Shown in pieces: positions 35,873 through 44,191 of a stretch of 64,000 nucleotides of DNA. The DNA lies in NCBI RefSeq assembly GCF_024448715.1, contig NZ_JAMOHZ010000008.1, forward strand, positions 1-64,000. Reading direction: 5' to 3'. Below the pieces are notes generated by a model that worked only from the letters and a program-made list of their open reading frames with translations, was not told where the DNA came from and did not search any database. A program made the translations under genes and the position numbers. Within the stretch, counting starts at the first letter, position 1, and each line of letters starts with the position of its first letter. This stretch comes from Stutzerimonas stutzeri (GTDB lineage: Bacteria; Pseudomonadota; Gammaproteobacteria; Pseudomonadales; Pseudomonadaceae).

Positions 35873-37068
35873 TGCTGCGCCTGTATGGCAAGCGTCTGTT
35901 CCGATGGCGCTTCGAGCACCTCGACTTTTGTGCCCGGCTTAAGTCGCGATTGACCATCGCTGACCAATACATCGCCGGCTTGCGCGCCCTCGATGATGAC
36001 TGTCTCGCTGTCGCGATAAATCAGCTTCACCGGCACCACCTCAGCGACATCACCGTTGAGCCGATAGACGAAGTGATTGTTCAGGCCGCGCAGCACCGCC
36101 TTGGGCGGGACGACCAGCGCGTTCTTGTAGAGCGCGGTCTGCACCTTGACGTTCACCAATTGCCCGGGCCAAAGGTTCTGGTCGCCGTTATCGAATTCGG
36201 CCTTAGCCCGTAGCGTGGCGGTGGTGGTGGAGATTTGATTGTCGATCAGGGTGAGGCGGCCTTTCCCGAGCACGTTCTGCGCCGACCTGTCATCGCTCAC
36301 GTAGGCTTTGACGATTGCTGATTCCGGCGCATCGAGTAGCCGCTTCAGGGTCGGCAACATCCCTTGCGGCAGCGAAAACTCCACCGCAATGGGTGCGATT
36401 TGCGTGACCGAAAACAACCCCTCGGCATCGCTCATCCGCAAAAAGTTGCCCTCGTCCACATTGCGAATGCCCACCCGGCCAGCAACCGGCGACCGAATCT
36501 GAGTGTGGGACAGTTGTACCTCGGCTGCGGCAATCGCGGCCTTGTGCCCCGAAACCGTAGCCTTGAGTTGATTGAACAGCGCCTGCTGTTGATCGAAGGT
36601 CTGTCGTGACACGCCGTTGTCGGCAATCAACAAACGGTATCGCTTGAGATCGATTTCCGCTCCATCCAGTTGCGCCTGGCTTTGCCCCAATTGCGCCTTG
36701 GCCTCGGCGAGGCTGGCGCGGATCGAACGGTCATCTATGGTGGCAAGCAATTCGCCCGCCTTCACCCACTGCCCTTCCCGGACGTGGTGGCGGGTCAGCA
36801 TGCCGTCGACTTGAGGACGGATCACCACGCTGTGCAGCGAAGCCACTCGGCCGATGCCGCTTGCATAAGCCGCCACATCCCTTTTCTCGACGGCCACAAC
36901 CCGCACCGGAACCGCAGTGGAGGTTAAGGCCTTGGTAACGGCAGGCTCGCTCGATAGCCAGCTGCCTGCGATAGCCAGGCCGACTAATCCACATAAGGCT
37001 GCAATTACTTTGGTTCGGGTACGCATCGATAGGACGCCAGACGAGGTTATTAGATTTTTGTGGCTCAC
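35869..37068 (-). CDS. RND efflux periplasmic adaptor (MdtA-like)
   Basis: This is a membrane-fusion protein that joins the RND permease to an outer-membrane channel. The 399-aa form starts at GTG 37068, with AGG six bases upstream; an ATG at 37026 would give a more usual N-terminus (RTRTKVIAALCGLVGLAIAG) but lacks a ribosome-binding site. An N-terminal anchor is followed by biotinyl-like (IRPQVDGMLTRHHVREGQWVKAGELLATID), alpha-hairpin and beta-barrel domains. It is the first gene of the four-gene operon ending with the sensor kinase. Confidence 0.93.
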   Translation of the reverse strand: MSHKNLITSSGVLSMRTRTKVIAALCGLVGLAIAGSWLSSEPAVTKALTSTAVPVRVVAVEKRDVAAYASGIGRVASLHSVVIRPQVDGMLTRHHVREGQWVKAGELLATIDDRSIRASLAEAKAQLGQSQAQLDGAEIDLKRYRLLIADNGVSRQTFDQQQALFNQLKATVSGHKAAIAAAEVQLSHTQIRSPVAGRVGIRNVDEGNFLRMSDAEGLFSVTQIAPIAVEFSLPQGMLPTLKRLLDAPESAIVKAYVSDDRSAQNVLGKGRLTLIDNQISTTTATLRAKAEFDNGDQNLWPGQLVNVKVQTALYKNALVVPPKAVLRGLNNHFVYRLNGDVAEVVPVKLIYRDSETVIIEGAQAGDVLVSDGQSRLKPGTKVEVLEAPSEQTLAIQAQQ

Positions 37069-37345
37069 TTATAACCTGCCGGACGGGTCAGCAGAATGAC
37101 CACCAACTGACAGCGCTGTCAGCAAGGGCTAGCTGCGGGACCGAATTGTCGTCACCGGTCGCAACGCCGTGCTCCATCAGTAATCTTTTCAGTACCGCTG
37201 ACATGTCGTCACGCCTAAAAGCGCACACAAAATCAGACTCAAAGGTAAATCCGACGACTCATGGGTAAAAACCCGTAGCGGGGGGTAAGGCAACCTATTC
37301 GACGTCTGCCAATACTCGGGACACAAACAGAACAAGAGTCCCGCA
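37069..37345. promoter_or_regulatory. Divergent promoter region, efflux operon / hmf operon
   Basis: This 277-base gap separates two divergent operons. It contains the 16-bp palindrome at 37107-37122, a near-palindrome TGACATGTCG at 37199-37208, and a small GGGT-aaaa-ACCC repeat at 37263-37274 closer to hmfA. I could not assign -35/-10 elements with confidence. Confidence 0.55.
37107..37122. promoter_or_regulatory. CusR-like operator palindrome upstream of the RND operon
   Basis: CTGACAGCGCTGTCAG is a perfect 16-bp palindrome ending 39 bases before the adaptor GTG. Its core TGACA-N4-TGTCA has the same half-sites and spacing as the E. coli CusR box (TGACA-ANNT-TGTCA). The regulator encoded in this operon is CusR-like, so autoregulation through this site is a natural inference. 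Confidence 0.65.
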
Positions 37346-40321
37346 ATGAATATGTACCAACCCACCGAGCGGAACGAGGCCGGCCAGATCGGACGTTCCC
37401 AGGCTCGCGTCGAAGATGCGGCGCTGTTGCGTGGGCTGGGCCGCTATGCCGATGACATGGCCACCCCGCCCGGCACCCTGCACGCTGCCATTGTTCGTTC
37501 GCCCCATGCGCACGCTCGCATCATCTCGGTCAATGCCTCGCCTGCACTGGCCATGAAGGGCGTACATGCCGTGCTCACCGGAGAGGACGTCAAGCGTTGG
37601 GCAAACCCTTTTCCAGTCGGCGTCCGTGCCCCCATGGAGCATTGGTGCCTGGCGGTGGACAAGGCTCGCTATGTGGGTGAGCCCGTCTGCGTGGTCATCG
37701 CAGACGACCGTTATCTGGCCGAGGATGCGCTTGACGCGATTCAGGTCGAGTATGAGCCGTTACCGCCGATCATCGATCCGGAAGCCGCCACCCAAGAGGA
37801 AGCGCCCGTACTCCATGAGGCGGTGGGTAGCAACGTGGTCAATGAGCGTAACTTCCGCTACGGCGATCCGGAGCGGGCGTTCGAAGAGGCGCCTCACCGG
37901 GTGTCGATCAAGGTCCACTACCCGCGAAACTCCTGCACTCCGATCGAGTGCTATGTGGTTCTGGGACATTACCAGGCAGCCACCGGCACCTATGACGTCC
38001 TTTCCAATTTCCAGGGCCCCTACGCGCTGCACTCGGTAATGGCACGTGCGCTGAACGTCGCAGGGAACCGCCTGCGCCTGCGCACGCCGCCAGATTCAGG
38101 TGGCAGCTTCGGCATCAAACAGGGGGTGTTCCCCTATGTAGTTCTCATGGGCCTGGCGTCACGCAAGGTCGGCGCCCCGGTCAAGTGGGTCGAAGACCGA
38201 CTGGAGCACCTGCAGGCCTCATCCAGCGCCACCAACCGCGTCTGCGAGATTCAGGCAGCAGTCGAGAGCGATGGCCGCGTGGTCGCCTTGCACTACGACC
38301 AGATCGACGACTGCGGTGGCTACCTGCGCGCGCCGGAGCCCGCCACCTTCTACCGTATGCACGGCAACCTGTCCGGCGCCTATGCCATTCGCAACCTGTC
38401 GGTGCGCAACCGCGTCGTGCTCACCAACAAGGTACCCAGTGGGCTCAACCGCGGTTTTGGCGGCGGCCAGGTGTACTTCGCACTGGAGCGCCTGATGCAT
38501 GAGGTCGCGGTCCAGCTTGGTCTGGACCCGCTGCAGGTTATTCGGCGCAACCTGGTTCCGGCGGGCGTGTTCCCCTATCGAGCTGCCGCTGGAGCCCTTC
38601 TCGACTCAGGCGACTATCCCGCAACCGTCGACCTCGCCATTCGGGAGGGTGGACTCGACGAACTGCTGCGCCGCCAGAAACAGGCACGTGCCGAGGGCCG
38701 CCTCTATGGCATCGGCTACACCGCCGTGGTCGAGCCGTCGATTTCCAACATGGGCTACATCACCACCGCGATGACGCCCGAAGAGCGGCGCAAGAGCGGT
38801 CCCAAGAACGGGGCGGTCAGCACGGCCACCGTCAGCGTTGACCCGCTTGGTGGCGTGACGGTCCATATTTCGTCGACCCCCCAGGGCCAGGGTCACCAGA
38901 CCGTTGTCGCCCAGATCGTGGCGGAGGTGCTGGGCGTGGCGCTCGGCAGCATTAACGTCAATGTCGAACTGGACACAGGCAAAGACGCCTGGTCGATCGC
39001 ATCGGGCAATTATTCCAGCCGCTTTGCTGGCGCGGTCGCAGGCTCGGTATACAACGCAGCGGTAAAGATCCGTGAACGCATGGCCGGTATTGCGGCCGCG
39101 ATGTGGGATGTACCTGCGGATCAGGTGCGCTTCGCCGGTGGCAAGGTTTTCGTTGAAGACGGCCCCAGCCAAGCCTTCCATCGTATTGCAGGATCAACCC
39201 ATTGGTCGCCTGGCCTTCTCCCTGAAAATGAAGAAGGCGGACTGCGCGAAACCGCCTTCTGGACGCCGCCTCAGCTGACCGCTCCAGACGACAACGACTG
39301 CATCAATAGCTCGCTGTGTTACGGCTTCATCTTCGATTACTGCGGCGTGGAAATCGATCGGATCACAGGTCAAGTCCATATCGACCGCTACGTCACCTGC
39401 CACGACGCCGGCCGAATCCTCAACCCGATGCTGGTCGATGGGCAGATCCGTGGCGGATTCACCCAAGCGCTCGGCGTCGCGCTGATGGAAGAGTTCGCCT
39501 ATGGCGACGACGGCAGCTTTCTTTCGGGCACCTTTGCCGACTACCTGGTACCGACTGCGCCCGAGGCCGTGGAACCGGTGATTTTGCATATGGAGACGCC
39601 CTCGCCCTTCACCCCGCTTGGCTCCAAAGGGGTGGGCGAAGGCAACAACATGAGTACACCGGTGTGCATCGCCAATGCCGTGGCCGACGCACTGGGCCGT
39701 TCGGATATCAAGCTGCCGATGACGCCGTCACGCGTGCGCAGCATGATCGGCATCGACGAGCCACCACCGCCCGAAGGCGTGGTGTCTGAAGCACCACGGG
39801 TCGCCGGTGGCTCGGCGCTGCAGGCACAGGACTCGGTGGTAATTCCGGCGCCGCCACAGCAGGTTTTCGATGCCCTGCTCGATCCGGAAACGTTGCAGTC
39901 GATCATCCCTGGTTGCCATGCGCTCGAGCTGGAAAGCGAAAACCATTACCGCGCCGATGTAACCGTAGGCGTTGGAATGATCCGCGCTCGCTTCGCGGCG
40001 CGTGTTGGGCTCACGGATCTGGACCCGCCGCATTCGCTGCGCCTTTCCGGCTCGGGCAACAGTCCGATGGGCTCGGCGACCGGTAGCGCCAAGGTCACCT
40101 TCGTCGAGCTGGACAACGGCCATACGCGACTGGAATACGCCTACGACGCAGCCGTGAGCGGCAAGGTCGCTGCCGTGGGCGGACGCATGCTGCAGAGCGC
40201 CTCGAAAGTGATCATCGGCCAGATATTCACCCGCCTCGCCCAGCGCCTGACCGGCAAGCCAGTGAAGACCAGCCCCTGGCAACGATTGCTCGCCCTGCTG
40301 GGCTTGGGAGGTGCGAAATGA
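37346..40321 (+). CDS. hmfA: Furoyl-CoA dehydrogenase molybdenum subunit fused to CoxG-like domain
   Basis: This is the large Mo-cofactor subunit of a xanthine-dehydrogenase-family hydroxylase, by context 2-furoyl-CoA dehydrogenase, which adds water-derived oxygen at C5 of the furan ring. In the 991-aa protein residues 1-800 are the molybdopterin part, with GGSFGIKQG, RGFGGGQVYFALERLMHE, GQGHQTVVAQI and the catalytic Glu765 in GSKGVGEGNN. Residues about 825-970 are an added SRPBCC/CoxG domain (VVIPAPPQQVFDALLDPETL). It lacks the AYxCSFR loop of form I CO dehydrogenase. It overlaps the FAD subunit gene by four bases. Substrate assignment rests on the whole hmf gene set. Confidence 0.88.
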   Translation: MNMYQPTERNEAGQIGRSQARVEDAALLRGLGRYADDMATPPGTLHAAIVRSPHAHARIISVNASPALAMKGVHAVLTGEDVKRWANPFPVGVRAPMEHWCLAVDKARYVGEPVCVVIADDRYLAEDALDAIQVEYEPLPPIIDPEAATQEEAPVLHEAVGSNVVNERNFRYGDPERAFEEAPHRVSIKVHYPRNSCTPIECYVVLGHYQAATGTYDVLSNFQGPYALHSVMARALNVAGNRLRLRTPPDSGGSFGIKQGVFPYVVLMGLASRKVGAPVKWVEDRLEHLQASSSATNRVCEIQAAVESDGRVVALHYDQIDDCGGYLRAPEPATFYRMHGNLSGAYAIRNLSVRNRVVLTNKVPSGLNRGFGGGQVYFALERLMHEVAVQLGLDPLQVIRRNLVPAGVFPYRAAAGALLDSGDYPATVDLAIREGGLDELLRRQKQARAEGRLYGIGYTAVVEPSISNMGYITTAMTPEERRKSGPKNGAVSTATVSVDPLGGVTVHISSTPQGQGHQTVVAQIVAEVLGVALGSINVNVELDTGKDAWSIASGNYSSRFAGAVAGSVYNAAVKIRERMAGIAAAMWDVPADQVRFAGGKVFVEDGPSQAFHRIAGSTHWSPGLLPENEEGGLRETAFWTPPQLTAPDDNDCINSSLCYGFIFDYCGVEIDRITGQVHIDRYVTCHDAGRILNPMLVDGQIRGGFTQALGVALMEEFAYGDDGSFLSGTFADYLVPTAPEAVEPVILHMETPSPFTPLGSKGVGEGNNMSTPVCIANAVADALGRSDIKLPMTPSRVRSMIGIDEPPPPEGVVSEAPRVAGGSALQAQDSVVIPAPPQQVFDALLDPETLQSIIPGCHALELESENHYRADVTVGVGMIRARFAARVGLTDLDPPHSLRLSGSGNSPMGSATGSAKVTFVELDNGHTRLEYAYDAAVSGKVAAVGGRMLQSASKVIIGQIFTRLAQRLTGKPVKTSPWQRLLALLGLGGAK

Positions 40322-41145
40322 AACCTGCTGCATTCGATTACGTCCGCGCCGCCAACAAGCGCGAAGTGCTGCAGTTGCTCGCCGAGCACGGCGAACAGGC
40401 CCGAGTCATCGCTGGCGGTCAATCGCTGATGGCGGTGCTGAATATGCGCCTGGCACAGCCGAAAGTACTGATCGACATCAACCATGCCAGCGACTTGCAC
40501 TACCTGAATCTGGAAAAAGGTCGATTGGTGGTCGGCGCCGCCGTGCGCCAGGTCGAGCTGATGGATCGCCCAAGCCTGGCCGACGAAGTACCACTGCTGG
40601 CCCAGGCCATGCCCTGGATCGGCCACTTCCAAACCCGCAATCGCGGCACCGTTTGCGGCTCGGTCGCTCACGCCGATCCCAGCGCGGAAATCCCCCTGTG
40701 CCTGGTCACGCTTGGCGGCACCGTGGTGCTTGAGTCACTCAAGGGCAAACGTCGGGAAATCGCCGCAGCGCAATTTTTCCAGGGCGTACTGACCACCGAA
40801 AAGCGCCCGGACGAGCTGGTCGTTGAAGTGCACTTTCCGCTATGCGAAGCGGGTGTCACCTATCGCTTCCAGGAAATCGCCATGCGCCACGGTGATTTTG
40901 CGCTCGTCGCGCTGGCCGCCTGCATTCGGCAAGAGCATGTGGATCTGGGCGTCGGCGGCGTTGCAGACCGCGCCGTCCTGCGCCGCCTGCCCCTTGGCGC
41001 GGAGCTGAAAGACGCACTCAACACGTTCGCCTGGTCGCTCGGCGCGCAGGACGATGTACATGCCAGCGCGGCATACCGGCGTCAGCTGGTCCGCGAACTG
41101 GGCCAACAACTGATCGAGGGCAATACCCATGCACGCGCCAGCTGA
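40318..41145 (+). CDS. hmfB: Furoyl-CoA dehydrogenase FAD subunit
   Basis: This is the medium, FAD-binding subunit of the Mo hydroxylase (CoxM-like), passing electrons from the iron-sulfur subunit onward. The 275-aa protein has both FAD signatures: VIAGGQSLMAVLNMRLAQP near residue 31 and RNRGTVCGSVAHADPSAEIP near residue 105. The C-terminal CO_deh_flav_C region follows residue 170. It overlaps hmfA by four bases and hmfC by 17. Confidence 0.9.
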   Translation: MKPAAFDYVRAANKREVLQLLAEHGEQARVIAGGQSLMAVLNMRLAQPKVLIDINHASDLHYLNLEKGRLVVGAAVRQVELMDRPSLADEVPLLAQAMPWIGHFQTRNRGTVCGSVAHADPSAEIPLCLVTLGGTVVLESLKGKRREIAAAQFFQGVLTTEKRPDELVVEVHFPLCEAGVTYRFQEIAMRHGDFALVALAACIRQEHVDLGVGGVADRAVLRRLPLGAELKDALNTFAWSLGAQDDVHASAAYRRQLVRELGQQLIEGNTHARAS

Positions 41146-41644
41146 CCAGCGCTATCCCGTCAAGTTGGAACTCAACGGCCGGAAGCGCGAAGCGCTCGCG
41201 GAGCCGCGTATGCAGCTATGCGACTTTCTGCGCCATGAGCTGGGCGCCACGGGTGTACACGTGGGCTGCGAGCATGGCGTCTGCGGTGCCTGCACCGTGC
41301 TCGTGGACGGCGTGGCCTCGCGCTCCTGCTTGATGCTGGCGGTACAGGCTCACGAGCGTCGGATCGATACCGTGGAGTCGCTCGCCCGTGACGACGTCAT
41401 GAATGATCTGCAACAGGCATTCAGCCGCCACCACGCGCTGCAGTGCGGCTTCTGTACCGCCGGCATTCTGATGTCCTGCGTGGAATACCTCGAACGCGTG
41501 CCGAACCCGGACGAAACCCAGGTTCGCGACATGCTGTCCGGCCACCTGTGCCGCTGTACCGGCTACACCGGCATGGTTCAGGCGGTACTCGAAGTAGCAC
41601 AAAAACGACAAGAAAACCCCGTGGAGAACAACAACAATGTTTGA
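41129..41644 (+). CDS. hmfC: Furoyl-CoA dehydrogenase 2x[2Fe-2S] subunit
   Basis: This is the small iron-sulfur subunit (CoxS-like). The 171-aa protein carries the plant-type cluster motif CEHGVCGACTV with a further Cys in RSC, and the second cluster in the helical domain, CGFCTAG...LCRCTGYTG. All eight cysteine ligands appear present. It starts inside hmfB and its end overlaps the acyl-CoA synthetase gene by eight bases, so the whole operon is translationally coupled. Confidence 0.92.
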   Translation: MHAPADQRYPVKLELNGRKREALAEPRMQLCDFLRHELGATGVHVGCEHGVCGACTVLVDGVASRSCLMLAVQAHERRIDTVESLARDDVMNDLQQAFSRHHALQCGFCTAGILMSCVEYLERVPNPDETQVRDMLSGHLCRCTGYTGMVQAVLEVAQKRQENPVENNNNV

Positions 41645-43166
41645 TCTTGGACGCAGCTTCCTCGCCGCGGTCGAACGCCGGCCGCAGACGGTGGCGATCA
41701 GCGACGGCGAGTTGAAGAAAACTTACGAGACCTGGTTCGCCGATATTCAGAACGCCGCCCACGGCCTTGAGCGACTGGGCCTGAAAAAAGGCGACCACCT
41801 GGTTGCCGTCATGCAAAACCGCTGGGAAATGGCCACCTTGCACTGGGCCTGTCAGTTCGCTGGCATCATCATGACGCCTCTGAACTGGCGCTGCAGCGCC
41901 GACGACCTGAGCTGGTGCGTCAGCGATGCCGAAGCACGCGTAGTGATTCATGACGACTCGGCACACGAAGCTGTCAGCGCCTGCGAATTCGATGGCGTTC
42001 AATGCATCAGCTCCGGGCTGCCAACCAACGGCAACGTCATGAGCTTCGAGCAACTGATTGCCGACGCCCCAAGCGAAACGATCCTGCGCGCCGGCCCCGA
42101 AGACTGGTCGCTGATGCTCTACACATCCGGCACCACCAGCCGTCCCAAAGGCGTACCCCGAAGTCACCGTGCCGAACGCGCCTCCGCCGTCGCGCACGTG
42201 GCGCAGAATCTGTATGGCCATGAAGAGTGCACATTGGGCGTGATGCCGCTGTATCACACCATGGGCGTGCGCTCATTGCTGTCGATGGCATTGCTGGACG
42301 GCCATTTCGTCTGCGTGCCGAAATTCGATGTCGAAGCCACGCTGAACGCCATCGAGCGCGAGAAGATCACCAACCTGTATCTGGTGCCGACGCTCTATCA
42401 CATGCTTATCGAACACGCTGCGTTCAGCGCCGAGCGTGTCGCCAGCGTGACCAAGCTCGGCTTCGCCGGCGCGCCGATGAGCGATGGATTGATGCAACGG
42501 GTCGAGGCGGCATTCAAGCCCGAACTATTCGTCAACCACTACGGCAGCTCGGAAATCTACACCTTCACCATCGACCAGAAGGCCAGCGGCAAGCCCGGCT
42601 CGTCGGGGCGTAGCGCGCTCAACCAGCGCATCCGTGTCGTGGCGCTCGACGCCCAGTCAGCCGACGACCTGTGCAAGCCCAACGAAGAAGGCCAGATCAT
42701 CGCCGACCTTTCCAGCGACGAAGCCTTCGATGGCTACTGGAAGCGGCCAGATGCGGATGCCAAATCCATTCGCGACGGCTGGTACTACACCAGCGACACC
42801 GGTTATTTCGATGACGATGGCGATCTGTTCGTCACCGGCCGCGTCGATGATTTGATCATCACCGGCGGCGAGAACGTCAGCCCCGCCGAGATCGAAAATG
42901 CCCTGTCCCTCCACCCGGCAGTCGAGGAAGTCGCCGTGGTGGGCTTGCCGGATGAACAGTGGGGCAAGCTGATCGCTGCGTTCATCAAGCTGCGCCATCC
43001 GATTACCGAAGATGAATTGGACGCCCATTGCGTCTCGTCCGGCCTGGCGCGCTTTAAGCGCCCGCGTCGTTACGAATTCGTCGACCAGATCCCCAAATCG
43101 CCGGTCGGCAAGGTCCTGCGCCGCGTACTCGTCGCCGAGTACGGCCAGCCCGTGACCACTAATTGA
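41637..43166 (+). CDS. hmfD: Acyl-CoA synthetase, probable 2-furoyl-CoA synthetase
   Basis: This is an ANL-superfamily enzyme that would activate 2-furoate with ATP and CoA. The 509-aa protein has the phosphate loop YTSGTTSRPKG, the YGSSEIYTF motif, the hinge TGRVDDLIITGGENVSPAEIE and the C-terminal catalytic Lys in PKSPVGKVLRR. It is embedded between the Mo-hydroxylase genes and an enoyl-CoA hydratase homologue, which is the order reported for hmfABCDE of Cupriavidus basilensis HMF14. Confidence 0.87.
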   Translation: MFDLGRSFLAAVERRPQTVAISDGELKKTYETWFADIQNAAHGLERLGLKKGDHLVAVMQNRWEMATLHWACQFAGIIMTPLNWRCSADDLSWCVSDAEARVVIHDDSAHEAVSACEFDGVQCISSGLPTNGNVMSFEQLIADAPSETILRAGPEDWSLMLYTSGTTSRPKGVPRSHRAERASAVAHVAQNLYGHEECTLGVMPLYHTMGVRSLLSMALLDGHFVCVPKFDVEATLNAIEREKITNLYLVPTLYHMLIEHAAFSAERVASVTKLGFAGAPMSDGLMQRVEAAFKPELFVNHYGSSEIYTFTIDQKASGKPGSSGRSALNQRIRVVALDAQSADDLCKPNEEGQIIADLSSDEAFDGYWKRPDADAKSIRDGWYYTSDTGYFDDDGDLFVTGRVDDLIITGGENVSPAEIENALSLHPAVEEVAVVGLPDEQWGKLIAAFIKLRHPITEDELDAHCVSSGLARFKRPRRYEFVDQIPKSPVGKVLRRVLVAEYGQPVTTN

Positions 43167-43196
43167 ATCCCCTTTTCGCACGTAGGAACATCAGAC

Positions 43197-44000
43197 ATGA
43201 ACAGCCAGCAGATCGCCCAATTCCTGGAAACCTCCTTTGACGGCTTTACCGTCGAGCTCAATACCGAACGCGAACGCGCCGACATCATTCTGGGGCGTCC
43301 ACCGTTCAACGTTATCGCCATGAGCCAGCGCGATACGCTGCGCGAAGTTTTTGAAGCACTGGATGCTCACCCGGACGTGCGTGTCATCGTCCTGCGCGCC
43401 GAGGGCGAGCACTTCTCCAGCGGCGGTGACATCAAAGGCTTCCTCGAAGCATCTCCCGAGCACGTCTCCAAACTGGCCTGGAACGTTGCAGCGCCGGTGC
43501 GTTGCACCAAGCCGGTTATCGTGGCCAACCGCGGCTACACCTTCGGTGTCGGCTTCGAGCTGTCACTGGCCTGCGATTTCCGTATCGCTTCGGAGACGAC
43601 CCGCTATGCCCTGCCCGAGCAGAACCTCGGCCAGATCCCGGGCTCGGGTGGCTCCGCGCGGCTTCAGAAGATCATCGGCATCACCCGCACCAAGCACATG
43701 GTCATGCGCGCCAAGCGCATCACCGGGCAGCAAGCCTACGACTGGGGCATCGCCACTGAGTGTGTGCCGGATAACGAGCTGGAAAGCACCGTAGACGCGT
43801 TGGTTGATGAGCTGCGCCGATTCTCGCCGCTGGCCCAGCGCACCGCGAAGAAGCTGATCAACGACAACGAAGACTCGCCGTTGACGGTCGCCATTGAGAT
43901 GGAAGGCCATTGCTACAGCCGCCTGCGCAGCTCGGCAGATTTCAAGGAAGGGGTCGAAGCCTTCCACGGCAAGCGCCCGGCGGTGTTCCGCGGCGAGTAA
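43197..44000 (+). CDS. hmfE: Crotonase-family hydrolase, probable 2-oxoglutaroyl-CoA hydrolase
   Basis: This is an enoyl-CoA hydratase/isomerase-fold protein of 267 aa. By context it opens the hydroxylated furoyl-CoA and releases 2-oxoglutarate for the TCA cycle. Crotonase features are FSSGGDIKGFL near residue 79 (oxyanion hole), the GVGFELSLACDFRIAS segment near 120 and PEQNLGQIPGSGGSARL near 142. TAGGAAC precedes the ATG. It is the last gene of the core hmf set, 30 bases after hmfD. Confidence 0.85.
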   Translation: MNSQQIAQFLETSFDGFTVELNTERERADIILGRPPFNVIAMSQRDTLREVFEALDAHPDVRVIVLRAEGEHFSSGGDIKGFLEASPEHVSKLAWNVAAPVRCTKPVIVANRGYTFGVGFELSLACDFRIASETTRYALPEQNLGQIPGSGGSARLQKIIGITRTKHMVMRAKRITGQQAYDWGIATECVPDNELESTVDALVDELRRFSPLAQRTAKKLINDNEDSPLTVAIEMEGHCYSRLRSSADFKEGVEAFHGKRPAVFRGE

Positions 44001-44084
44001 GCGACACCCAAAAGCAAAACGTAACCGAGCGTTGCGCGCCGCCTGGCCAATGCATCTTTGATCAGAGGGATGCGAGCCACGCAA

Positions 44085-44112
44085 CAGCCGGCGCAGGTTT
44101 CTTCGCCGGCTG
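44085..44112. repeat. Strong hairpin between hmfE and benE
   Basis: CAGCCGGCG and CGCCGGCTG form a perfect 9-bp GC-rich stem with a 10-base loop in the 191-base gap after hmfE. No run of T follows, so it is more likely an RNA-stabilising or processing element, or a Rho-linked pause, than a simple terminator. Confidence 0.5.
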
Positions 44113-44191
44113 CATGCGCTTGGCCTGGATGCGAAGTCAAGCGAATGGGTCCCGGTAGCAGCTGCAGATAACAACAAACAGAGGCATCACG

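Noticed and set aside
37346..41644. Aerobic CO dehydrogenase (coxLMS)
   Set aside because: The large subunit lacks the AYxCSFR active-site loop of form I enzymes, and the following acyl-CoA synthetase, crotonase and UbiD/UbiX genes fit furoate catabolism instead.
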